This document shows positions 1-7,036 of a stretch of 16,409 bases of DNA, in pieces. The DNA is from Luminiphilus sp. GTDB lineage: Bacteria > Pseudomonadota > Gammaproteobacteria > Pseudomonadales > Halieaceae. The notes beneath the pieces are model-generated. The model was not told the DNA's origin. It did no database searches and saw nothing but the letters and a program-made list of their open reading frames with translations. Within the stretch, counting starts at the first letter, position 1, and every line of letters starts with the position of its first letter. The position numbers and the translations under genes were made by a program. Where the stretch lies: positions 1 through 16,409 of the forward strand of contig JAKMEU010000176.1 in NCBI GenBank assembly GCA_022425845.1, written 5' to 3'.

Positions 1-2577
1 CAACAGCTCCAGTCCCGCAGGCAGGGTATCTTGGACCCTGATCTGGGTAATGTTGAATTTCGACAGATTCTCGACAGAGATCTCGTAGGTGATTTGTTCC
101 CCGACCACTAACTGGTCTTTATCGCTGGGGTGTTCTTTGGTGACCCGGATCTGGGCATCACCCAGTGAGTGTCTTATCGAACTATGATCGTTGCCGGTCA
201 CGCCTCCACCGTTATCAAATGTTGCGACTGCACTGTTGAGTACCTTGTCGCCCGGTACGGCATCTGACTTAACTCTCGCGTACACCAGCAGTTTACGCTC
301 ACTGGGCAGGCTTAATGGCTTCGGCCTACTTTCAATCTGGGTGCTGCCGTTACTCAGGGTGGTAACCGTTACTGGGCTGGAGGCGCCAACGTACTCAAGG
401 TTAGGGGGAAGCGTGTCAGTGATGACCACGTCAGCAAGGGGTGTTCTGTTGGTAGGCTTAGCGGTCAGTATGTAAGTAATTTGATCGCCGGGCTGCAACA
501 ACTTCTTTACAGTTGGTTTGGCGGTTTTGGACAGACTGATGCCGGGGGGCAGTTGATAGCTGATCGTGTCGATGTTGCTCACGAAATTGAAGCTTCGGTC
601 TGACGGATCCTTGGTTTCGGCGGTGAACTGGTTTTTGATCTCGTCCGCTTCTGACAGCGAGGAGCCGTCAATGCTCCCCTCAAGCACAAGGGGACTGGAG
701 CTGGCCCCGCTCTTTAGATCATCCAGGGTCCAGGTGACCGTGGGTGGCGTTCCGGGGGCGTAGCTACACCGGTTGGTGGGTACACAGCCGGCGTAAACAA
801 AACCATCGGGCAGCGGATCCGTTACGGTAATTCCATCTTTGGTACTTGCTGATCCTTGATTTGATAGATCGAGTTGGTACCTGACAACGTCGCTGTCTTC
901 CACGCTGTTCACGGGCGTGACCGGCTGCAACCGAGACTTGACCAGGACCAGTAAGGGTTCTTGCTGAATCGTCAGCGGGAAGTTGGCGGTCTTGCTGATA
1001 GTCTGCCGGGTAGTCGTTTCTTCCAAAACAGCCTGGTTGATTACAATTTTGCTGGGGGCGTTGCTGTCGATGACTACGTCGTAACTGACCGAATAGTCCT
1101 GGGCGTCGGCCGGCACAGCCCGTAGATTCCAGCGTATCGTGCGCGTCGCGCTGTCATAGCTGGGATTCCCGGAGCTAAACGCAGCTGGGTCCGCCAAACT
1201 GGTGTAGATCGGCAGCTTGTCGGTCAGGATGGGTGTCGGGGAGACGGCATTGCCAATGTTTGAATACGTGATTGTGTAAGTGACTCTTTGCCCCGGCGAG
1301 GCGATCTTCACAGAGGGTTCCTTGCTCACCTCGAGGAAGGGTTCCGTTACGACGTTGGTGTAGACATCGTTACTGTCGGCGATAGTGCTGTTGGTCGAGG
1401 TTCCTGTAGCTGTGTTGACAACGTCTCCGCTGGCGTTGGACAGAAGAGCTGCTGACACGGTCACGCATTTTTCCGGATCCGTTGTGCTCACGGTGTCCAC
1501 AAACCAACCAACCTCTCTCGTGCCCGCCACCTTGGTACTAGTCACACCGGGCGGTTGACCGGGCGCAGCTGTGGTGAAATCAAACTTGTCGGGCAACCGA
1601 TCTGTTATCCGCACCCCGGTCGCATCGGCGTTGCCCACGTTTCGGTAACAAATGAAGTAGGTCAGGGTCTCGCCCGGCAGTGACACGGGCTTATTTTGTT
1701 GCACTGTATCGTTAATGGTTTTCCTCAACACCACTTTCGGCGCGTTGAGCACTAGCACGTCGGCGGTTTTTTCAGCCGTGGTGTTCGGGCCATCGAAGGT
1801 GAGGGTAGCCTTGTTCTCCAGAACGCCGTTAGCCGTGGGATCAACCCTGGCTCGAATGGTGACGGTTCGGATCGCCGAATGGGCCGCCAGCGGGCCGAGG
1901 TTGTTGCAGGTGACGGTTTGGGAAGCGTGCGTGCACTTGCCGATGGGGGTGGCGCTGACAAATGTCAGTCCCGCCGGCAACGTGTCGTTGATCTCTACAG
2001 TGTTTGCCGTCCCACTGCCGACATTCTGGTACTTCAGGACAAAATCCACCGTCGCGCCCGGTGTAACCGAGCGTTGCTGGGTCGGTGCCAGGCCTTTACT
2101 GACCAGCGCCACTTGGGGAATTGCAGGCACAGACACTGTAGGACTGTTTGAAGGAGGGGGTGCAGTGAGGCTGCCGCCAGAGCCAGTGCACGCGACCTCA
2201 AAGTTACTTCTAGACATACCGACTATTGAAACGGCGGGTGACAAAGCACCTGACGCCCCGGAGGGTACTGTGAACTGCCTGGAGGCCACCTGAGAGGTGC
2301 CGCCACCGTGTATTGTGCGATGCTGAGCAGAGTTACTGGATCCGAACAGGTCAATCGCGATGTCAACGCCACATTTTTTTCCGTTGCCCGTGCCGAACAC
2401 TTTTACCGAGACTGTAATTTGGTCGCCCGGCCTGGGGTTGTTGGGGCTGATGGTAACCGTCGTTGACTGCGCTGCTATCTGAGTTACGTTGCTAACTGCC
2501 TGTTGGGACCCGAGGGCGCATACCAGAGCAACCGCGCAAGTAAAAAGCCACTTCGCTCGCTTAAGATTTGGTATCAT
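1..2577 (-). CDS. Large secreted DUF11-repeat protein (3' end outside window)
   Basis: An unbroken frame of 859 codons runs from ATG at 2577-2575 to the left edge with no stop, so the C-terminus is missing. A GGGAGA ribosome-binding site lies a few bases upstream of the ATG. Residues 1 to about 25 form a signal peptide: Lys/Arg near the N-terminus, then a hydrophobic LFTCAVALVCALG stretch, so the protein is exported. A distinct beta-rich domain occupies about 35-150. At least six tandem DUF11/TIGR01451-like repeats follow, recognised by the pattern PG..(V/I)TY.(I/L)...N.G followed by a (T/D)D.LP motif. These LP motifs fall near residues 200, 328, 455, 589, 723 and 852, a period of about 125-135. 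Cysteines are sparse, some possibly paired (C214/C224, C598/C604). DUF11 repeats occur in large cell-surface or extracellular proteins of mostly unknown role. An adhesive or structural function is only a guess. It is divergent from leuC and functionally unrelated to the genes beside it. Confidence 0.9.
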   Translation of the reverse strand, partial: MIPNLKRAKWLFTCAVALVCALGSQQAVSNVTQIAAQSTTVTISPNNPRPGDQITVSVKVFGTGNGKKCGVDIAIDLFGSSNSAQHRTIHGGGTSQVASRQFTVPSGASGALSPAVSIVGMSRSNFEVACTGSGGSLTAPPPSNSPTVSVPAIPQVALVSKGLAPTQQRSVTPGATVDFVLKYQNVGSGTANTVEINDTLPAGLTFVSATPIGKCTHASQTVTCNNLGPLAAHSAIRTVTIRARVDPTANGVLENKATLTFDGPNTTAEKTADVLVLNAPKVVLRKTINDTVQQNKPVSLPGETLTYFICYRNVGNADATGVRITDRLPDKFDFTTAAPGQPPGVTSTKVAGTREVGWFVDTVSTTDPEKCVTVSAALLSNASGDVVNTATGTSTNSTIADSNDVYTNVVTEPFLEVSKEPSVKIASPGQRVTYTITYSNIGNAVSPTPILTDKLPIYTSLADPAAFSSGNPSYDSATRTIRWNLRAVPADAQDYSVSYDVVIDSNAPSKIVINQAVLEETTTRQTISKTANFPLTIQQEPLLVLVKSRLQPVTPVNSVEDSDVVRYQLDLSNQGSASTKDGITVTDPLPDGFVYAGCVPTNRCSYAPGTPPTVTWTLDDLKSGASSSPLVLEGSIDGSSLSEADEIKNQFTAETKDPSDRSFNFVSNIDTISYQLPPGISLSKTAKPTVKKLLQPGDQITYILTAKPTNRTPLADVVITDTLPPNLEYVGASSPVTVTTLSNGSTQIESRPKPLSLPSERKLLVYARVKSDAVPGDKVLNSAVATFDNGGGVTGNDHSSIRHSLGDAQIRVTKEHPSDKDQLVVGEQITYEISVENLSKFNITQIRVQDTLPAGLELL

Positions 2578-2726
2578 CAGTCTCCCGTAAGCCTCTAGCT
2601 ATGTCTGTGGCTTGCCAATTCGGATACTGGCTTTATTGATGGCCTATCGGCCGTCATATTTTTGAATGTAATCAATACCTACGCATGCGGCCCCCCGCCC
2701 CATGCTGGCAGGAAATACGCACAGTT
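2578..2726. other. Divergent intergenic region between the DUF11 gene and leuC
   Basis: This 149-base gap must hold the start signals for two divergent transcripts. On the + strand a TTGCCA (2612-2617) lies 16 bases before TATTGA (2634-2639). It has a good -35 but a poor -10, so it is only a weak promoter candidate. A hairpin with U-tract lies at 2637-2663. A 12-codon ORF with ATG at 2601 and TGA at 2637-2639 encodes MSVACQFGYWLY and ends just at the hairpin. I saw no convincing sigma-70 promoter for the - strand gene. Confidence 0.5.
2637..2663 (+). terminator. Terminator-like hairpin with U-tract upstream of leuC (possible attenuator)
   Basis: The arms TGATGGCC (2637-2644) and GGCCGTCA (2649-2656) pair over 8 bp, with one G-U wobble, around a TATC tetraloop. 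A run of five T (2659-2663) follows shortly after. It reads as an intrinsic terminator on the + strand only; the other strand has no T-run on its 3' side. No complete + strand gene precedes it, so leader attenuation of leuCDB is possible. The short upstream ORF has only one Leu codon, which does not fit classical leucine attenuation. Confidence 0.4.
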
Positions 2727-4157
2727 ATGTTTCTAACACTTTATGACAAATTGTGGAACAGTCACCTGGTTGAGTCCCGCGACGATGGCACGGCGCTGAT
2801 CTATATCGACCGGCAGCTGCTCCACGAGGTGACTTCCCCCCAGGCCTTTGAAGGCCTGCGGCTGGCCGGTCGGGAGCCCTGGCGCATCAGTGCCAATATT
2901 GCGGTGCCGGACCACAATGTCTCCACCAAGGCAGACGAGCGGGCTATAGGGCTTGCCGGCGTTCAGGATGACGTGTCCAGAATTCAATTGCAGACGCTGG
3001 ATGACAACTGCGAGGCCTATGCCATACCTGAAATCACTCTGGACGACATTCGCCAGGGCATTGTCCATGTCATGGGACCCGAGCAGGGGGCGACTCTGCC
3101 CGGTATGACGATCGTATGCGGTGACTCCCACACTTCGACCCACGGCGCCATGGGGGCGCTGGCCCACGGCATTGGGACCTCTGAAGTGGAACACGTTCTC
3201 GCAACTGGCTGCCTTATTCAGCGCAAGATGAAAAATTTCAGGGTGGCCGTTGAGGGTGAGCTTCCGGTTGGCGTGACCGGGAAGGATGTGGCCCTTGCGA
3301 TTATCGGCCACATCGGGACCGCCGGCGGCACCGGCTATGCCATTGAGTTCTGTGGTTCGGCAATCCGGGATTTGACCATGGAAGGGCGCATGACCCTGTG
3401 CAACATGGCCATCGAAGCGGGCGCCAGAGCGGGGTTGGTCGCGGTCGATGCCACCACACTGGACTATGTAAAAGCCACACCGTTCGCACCAAGGGGTGAA
3501 CAGTGGCATGCGGCGGAGGCTTACTGGAAGACCTTGCACAGTGACGCTGACGCCGTTTTTGATCGCGAGGTTGTGCTGGATGCAGCGAAGATCGAGCCTC
3601 AGGTGAGCTGGGGAACGTCCCCGGAAATGGTAACGGATGTCTCCGGATACGTACCGCGCCTTGTGGATATGCCCAACGAAACGGCCCGCAAGGGTCTGGA
3701 ACGGGCCCTGCAGTACATGGGGCTCGAGGAAGGCATGGCGATAACGGATATTCGGCCCGATGTTATTTTCATAGGGTCCTGCACCAACTCGCGGATTGAA
3801 GACATGCGCGCGGCTGCAGCGGTCCTTAAAGGCAAGCGCATTGCGCCCAGCATCAAGCAGGCGCTCGTTGTGCCCGGGTCCGGCGTGGTGAAGCAGCAGG
3901 CCGAGGAGGAGGGGCTTGACCGGATTTTCCTTGAGGCGGGCATGGAGTGGCGAGAGCCGGGCTGCTCCATGTGTTTGGCCATGAATGCCGACAAATTGGA
4001 ACCTGGGCAACGCTGTGCCAGCACCTCCAATCGAAATTTTGAAGGGCGTCAGGGCTTCGGGGGCAGAACCCACCTGGTCAGTCCCGCGATGGCCGCAGCT
4101 GCGGCTATCGCCGGGCACTTTGTCGATGTGAGAAACACGACGGAGGTCGCCGCATGA
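2727..4157 (+). CDS. leuC: 3-isopropylmalate dehydratase large subunit
   Basis: With LeuD it isomerises 2-isopropylmalate to 3-isopropylmalate in the cytoplasm, the second committed step of leucine synthesis, using a [4Fe-4S] cluster. The 476 residues match the family length (about 466 in E. coli). The cluster ligands are visible as Cys352 in GSCTNSRIED and Cys413/Cys416 in PGCSMCLAMN. Aconitase-family motifs CGDSHTSTHGA (from 131) and DHNVST (62-67) are present. The start at 2727 is chosen because MFLTLYDKLW aligns with the N-terminus of known LeuC (MAKTLYEKLF in E. coli). An in-frame ATG at 2685 would add 14 unlike residues. A weak AGGAA lies about 13 bases upstream. The gene overlaps leuD by 4 bases. 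The identification is secure; the start is less so. Confidence 0.97.
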   Translation: MFLTLYDKLWNSHLVESRDDGTALIYIDRQLLHEVTSPQAFEGLRLAGREPWRISANIAVPDHNVSTKADERAIGLAGVQDDVSRIQLQTLDDNCEAYAIPEITLDDIRQGIVHVMGPEQGATLPGMTIVCGDSHTSTHGAMGALAHGIGTSEVEHVLATGCLIQRKMKNFRVAVEGELPVGVTGKDVALAIIGHIGTAGGTGYAIEFCGSAIRDLTMEGRMTLCNMAIEAGARAGLVAVDATTLDYVKATPFAPRGEQWHAAEAYWKTLHSDADAVFDREVVLDAAKIEPQVSWGTSPEMVTDVSGYVPRLVDMPNETARKGLERALQYMGLEEGMAITDIRPDVIFIGSCTNSRIEDMRAAAAVLKGKRIAPSIKQALVVPGSGVVKQQAEEEGLDRIFLEAGMEWREPGCSMCLAMNADKLEPGQRCASTSNRNFEGRQGFGGRTHLVSPAMAAAAAIAGHFVDVRNTTEVAA

Positions 4158-4804
4158 AGCCACTTCAACGTCTGGACGGTTTGGTGGCGCCCATGGATCG
4201 GGCCAATGTTGATACCGACCTGATTATCCCCAAGCAGTTTTTGAAATCGATCAAGCGCACGGGTTTTGGCCCCAATCTGTTTGATGAATTGCGTTACCTC
4301 GATGAGGGTGTGCCCGATACGGACTGCAGCGGAAGACCCCTGAATCCGGATTTCCCACTTAACTTTCCCCGCTATCTGGGTGCGAGTATTTTGTTGGCAC
4401 GTGAAAACTTTGGCTGCGGTTCGAGTCGGGAGCACGCCCCCTGGGCCCTCGATGGTGCCGGTTTCCGGGTCATTATCGCGCCGAGCTTTGCCGATATATT
4501 TCGCTCCAATTGCTTCAAGAATGGATTGTTGCCCATAGCCCTCGATGCGGCTGTTGTGGACGATTTGTTCCGCGCTATGTACAGCAACGAGGGATACCGC
4601 CTGATCGTGGATCTGGAGCGGCAGGTTGTGCAGACGCCCGACGGCCAATCGATTGCCTTTGAAGTGGATGGTTTTCGCCGCGACTGCCTGCTCAAGGGGC
4701 TGGATGACATTGGAATAACCCTGGAGAGGGCTGAAGCAATCAGGGCATTCGAGCTTGATCACAAGACACGTTTCCCCTGGGTTTTTGAGACGCTGGAGGT
4801 CTGA
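4154..4804 (+). CDS. leuD: 3-isopropylmalate dehydratase small subunit
   Basis: This is the swivel-domain partner of LeuC and completes the heterodimeric isopropylmalate isomerase. The 216 residues are slightly longer than the E. coli protein (201). The family signature NFGCGSSREHAPWAL covers residues 85-99, and the N-terminal DTDLIIPKQFL (20-30) is typical. The ATG overlaps the leuC stop (ATGA). A GGAGG at 4142-4146 gives a strong ribosome-binding site, so the start is well fixed and translation is probably coupled to leuC. The stop shares one base with the leuB ATG. Confidence 0.97.
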   Translation: MKPLQRLDGLVAPMDRANVDTDLIIPKQFLKSIKRTGFGPNLFDELRYLDEGVPDTDCSGRPLNPDFPLNFPRYLGASILLARENFGCGSSREHAPWALDGAGFRVIIAPSFADIFRSNCFKNGLLPIALDAAVVDDLFRAMYSNEGYRLIVDLERQVVQTPDGQSIAFEVDGFRRDCLLKGLDDIGITLERAEAIRAFELDHKTRFPWVFETLEV

Positions 4805-5901
4805 TGGGGCATTCGGTACTGCTACTGCCCGGTGACGGCATCGGGCCCGAGGTTGTTGCTCAGGCGCGCAGAGTGCTGGAGTGCGTGGCTGCGCTTCACG
4901 GCCTTACCATCGAACTTGATGAGGCCAATCTGGGCGGGGTTGCCATCGACCGCGAGGGCGCCGCCTATCCGGAAAGCACCCGGGTCAAGGCCCGCGAGGC
5001 CGATGCACTGCTGCTGGGGGCCGTCGGCGGCCCGAGATGGGATGCGCTGCCAGCAGGGGATCGCCCTGAGCGGGGCTTGCTGGCGATTCGCGCTGACCTC
5101 GATCTTTTTGCCAACCTCCGGCCGGCTATGCTGTTCCCCCAACTGGCCAATGCCTCAAGTTTGAAGCCCGAGTTGGTCGCCGGTCTCGATATATTGATTG
5201 TCAGGGAGCTTACCGGGGGTATTTATTTTGGCGAGCCCCGTGGAATCCGTACCCTCGAAAACGGTGAACGGGAAGGGTTCAATACCTATGTCTATCGCGA
5301 GAGCGAAATAGAGCGCATCGCCCGACTGGCCTTTGAACTCGCATCAAAACGTGACGGCAGGGTCACCTCCGTCGATAAAGCCAATGTGCTGGAAGTGACC
5401 CAGTTGTGGCGCGATGTGGTCAGCCAGACGGCTCAGGCGTACCCCGAGGTAATGTTGGAGCATCTCTACGTCGACAACGCGGCAATGCAACTGGTGCGCG
5501 CGCCAAAACAATTTGATGTCCTCGTCACCGGCAATATCTTCGGCGACATCTTGTCGGATACGGCCGCCATGCTTACGGGGTCAATCGGTATGCTGCCCTC
5601 GGCATCACTCAACGCCCGGTCCTGCGGCTTGTATGAACCCGTGCATGGTTCGGCGCCCGATATCGCGGGACAAGACTGTGCCAACCCCCTGGCAACCATC
5701 CTGTCGGTGGCGATGTTACTGCGTTACTCATTGAATGCAGGCGACGCAGCAAACGCTGTGGAGCAGGCCGTGTCCCGGGTGCTTCAGCAAGGGTATAGAA
5801 CGGCGGATATAGCCGCGCAGGGTGAGGCAGTTGTCGGAACAGAGGCGATGGGTTCCGCCGTACTGAGTGCCCTCGAACAGCCCCAGGATGTGAACGCATG
5901 A
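4804..5901 (+). CDS. leuB: 3-isopropylmalate dehydrogenase
   Basis: It oxidatively decarboxylates 3-isopropylmalate to 2-oxoisocaproate with NAD+, the third leucine-pathway step, and acts as a cytoplasmic dimer. The 365 residues are the normal length (363 in E. coli). Visible active-site features are the substrate-binding arginines in the LLAIR and LRPAM segments (Arg96, Arg106) and RELTGG (Arg134). Also present are the catalytic Tyr141 of GGIYFG, Lys192 of VDKANVL, and metal-binding Asp224 (YVDN), Asp248 and Asp252 (FGDILSD). The C-terminal GSAPDIAG motif is intact. The ATG starts on the last base of the leuD stop (TGATG), with GGAGGT at 4795-4800. It overlaps asd by 4 bases. Confidence 0.97.
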   Translation: MGHSVLLLPGDGIGPEVVAQARRVLECVAALHGLTIELDEANLGGVAIDREGAAYPESTRVKAREADALLLGAVGGPRWDALPAGDRPERGLLAIRADLDLFANLRPAMLFPQLANASSLKPELVAGLDILIVRELTGGIYFGEPRGIRTLENGEREGFNTYVYRESEIERIARLAFELASKRDGRVTSVDKANVLEVTQLWRDVVSQTAQAYPEVMLEHLYVDNAAMQLVRAPKQFDVLVTGNIFGDILSDTAAMLTGSIGMLPSASLNARSCGLYEPVHGSAPDIAGQDCANPLATILSVAMLLRYSLNAGDAANAVEQAVSRVLQQGYRTADIAAQGEAVVGTEAMGSAVLSALEQPQDVNA

Positions 5902-6920
5902 CAGAAACAGTCGATATTGCCGTTGTTGGCGCCACCGGAGCGGTGGGGGAGGCGATGATCGAGATTCTCGAGCAGCGCAACTTCCCCGTAGGACAGTTGT
6001 ATGCGCTTGCCTCCCAGCGTTCGGCGGGCAAGACCCTGCGGTTCAACGGTAAATCAGTCACGGTCAGCGATCTAGCCGACTTTGACTTTGCCAGGACGCC
6101 CATTGCATTGTTCTCAGCGGGAGGGTCGGTATCGGCTGAACACGCGCCACGTGCAGCGGCTGCAGGTTGCGTGGTGATCGACAATACCTCTCACTTCCGT
6201 CGGGATGAGCACATCCCACTGGTAGTTCCGGAGGTGAATCCCGAGGCAATTGCCGATTTCCGAGGTACCGGAATTATCGCCAACCCCAATTGCTCGACCA
6301 TCCAGATGCTGGTTGCGCTAAAACCCATTTATGACGCTGTCGGTATATCGAGGATCAACGTCGCTACGTATCAGGCCGTCAGCGGCACGGGCAAGGAGGC
6401 AATTGAAGAACTCGCCGGACAGACCGCGCGTTTGCTCAACGGACAACCCGTGGAGCCCAAGGTTTATCCGCGCCAGATTGCGTTCAATGTACTGCCTCAC
6501 ATCGATACCTTTCAGGACAATGGCTATACCCGGGAGGAAATGAAAATGGTCTGGGAAACCCAGAAAATCCTGGGGGATGACCGTATCGCAGTGAATCCAA
6601 CCTGTGTGCGGGTGCCCGTATTTTTTGGGCACTCCGAGGCGGTACATATAGAGACCGTGGAGAAACTGACCGTGTCTGCAGCCCGGGAATTACTCGGGGC
6701 GGCGCCAGGGGTCACCCTGCTTGATGGCACGGAAGACGGCGCCTATCCAACGGCGGTATCGGAGGGTTCGGGTTCCGATCCCGTTTATGTGGGGCGTGTC
6801 CGGGAGGATATTTCCCACCCGCGCGGGCTGAATCTCTGGGTGGTCTCGGATAACGTCAGAAAGGGCGCAGCGCTCAACAGTATCCAGATAGCTGAGATTC
6901 TGCTGTCGGATTACCTGTAA
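5898..6920 (+). CDS. asd: Aspartate-semialdehyde dehydrogenase
   Basis: It reduces beta-aspartyl phosphate to aspartate-semialdehyde with NADPH, the branch-point reaction for lysine/diaminopimelate, methionine and threonine. The 340 residues fit the family. The nucleotide-binding motif VVGATGAVGE is at 9-18. The catalytic Cys132 lies in ANPNCST, and the substrate-binding Arg238 and catalytic His245 lie in RVPVFFGHSEAVH. The ATGA overlap with leuB places it at the end of the leuCDB transcript, a linkage also known in pseudomonads. The gap to fimV holds a small hairpin. Confidence 0.96.
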   Translation: MTETVDIAVVGATGAVGEAMIEILEQRNFPVGQLYALASQRSAGKTLRFNGKSVTVSDLADFDFARTPIALFSAGGSVSAEHAPRAAAAGCVVIDNTSHFRRDEHIPLVVPEVNPEAIADFRGTGIIANPNCSTIQMLVALKPIYDAVGISRINVATYQAVSGTGKEAIEELAGQTARLLNGQPVEPKVYPRQIAFNVLPHIDTFQDNGYTREEMKMVWETQKILGDDRIAVNPTCVRVPVFFGHSEAVHIETVEKLTVSAARELLGAAPGVTLLDGTEDGAYPTAVSEGSGSDPVYVGRVREDISHPRGLNLWVVSDNVRKGAALNSIQIAEILLSDYL

Positions 6921-6934
6921 TCTTCTTACGAAGT

Positions 6935-6956
6935 TTAGGGTTACCAGCACCCCTAA
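6935..6956 (+). terminator. Weak hairpin after asd
   Basis: TTAGGG (6935-6940) can pair with CCCTAA (6951-6956) around a 10-base loop, 14 bases after the asd stop. Only a short, interrupted T-rich stretch (TTTA) follows. It may be a weak terminator or an RNA-processing structure between asd and fimV. The stem is short and the loop long, so confidence is low. Confidence 0.25.
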
Positions 6957-7036
6957 TTTAGTGGTAAAACAACAAAATAGTGTCGAATCACTGGAATCCG
7001 GACTTTGGGGTCTGGCAAGGAACGCTGGGACAGCAG

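Noticed and set aside
1715..2293. A 192-codon + strand open frame
   Set aside because: It lies antisense to the DUF11 gene, whose - strand frame continues across it with signal peptide and repeats.
2685..2726. A longer leuC start at ATG 2685
   Set aside because: The 14 extra residues do not resemble LeuC N-termini, while MFLTLYDKLW at 2727 aligns directly.
2733..4163. A 476-codon open frame antisense to the whole of leuC
   Set aside because: It mirrors leuC codon phase, a common effect of biased third positions. It has no domain I recognise, and leuC is certain.
4049..4762. A 237-codon - strand open frame across leuC and leuD
   Set aside because: It spans two certain + strand genes and has no recognisable domain; a shadow frame.
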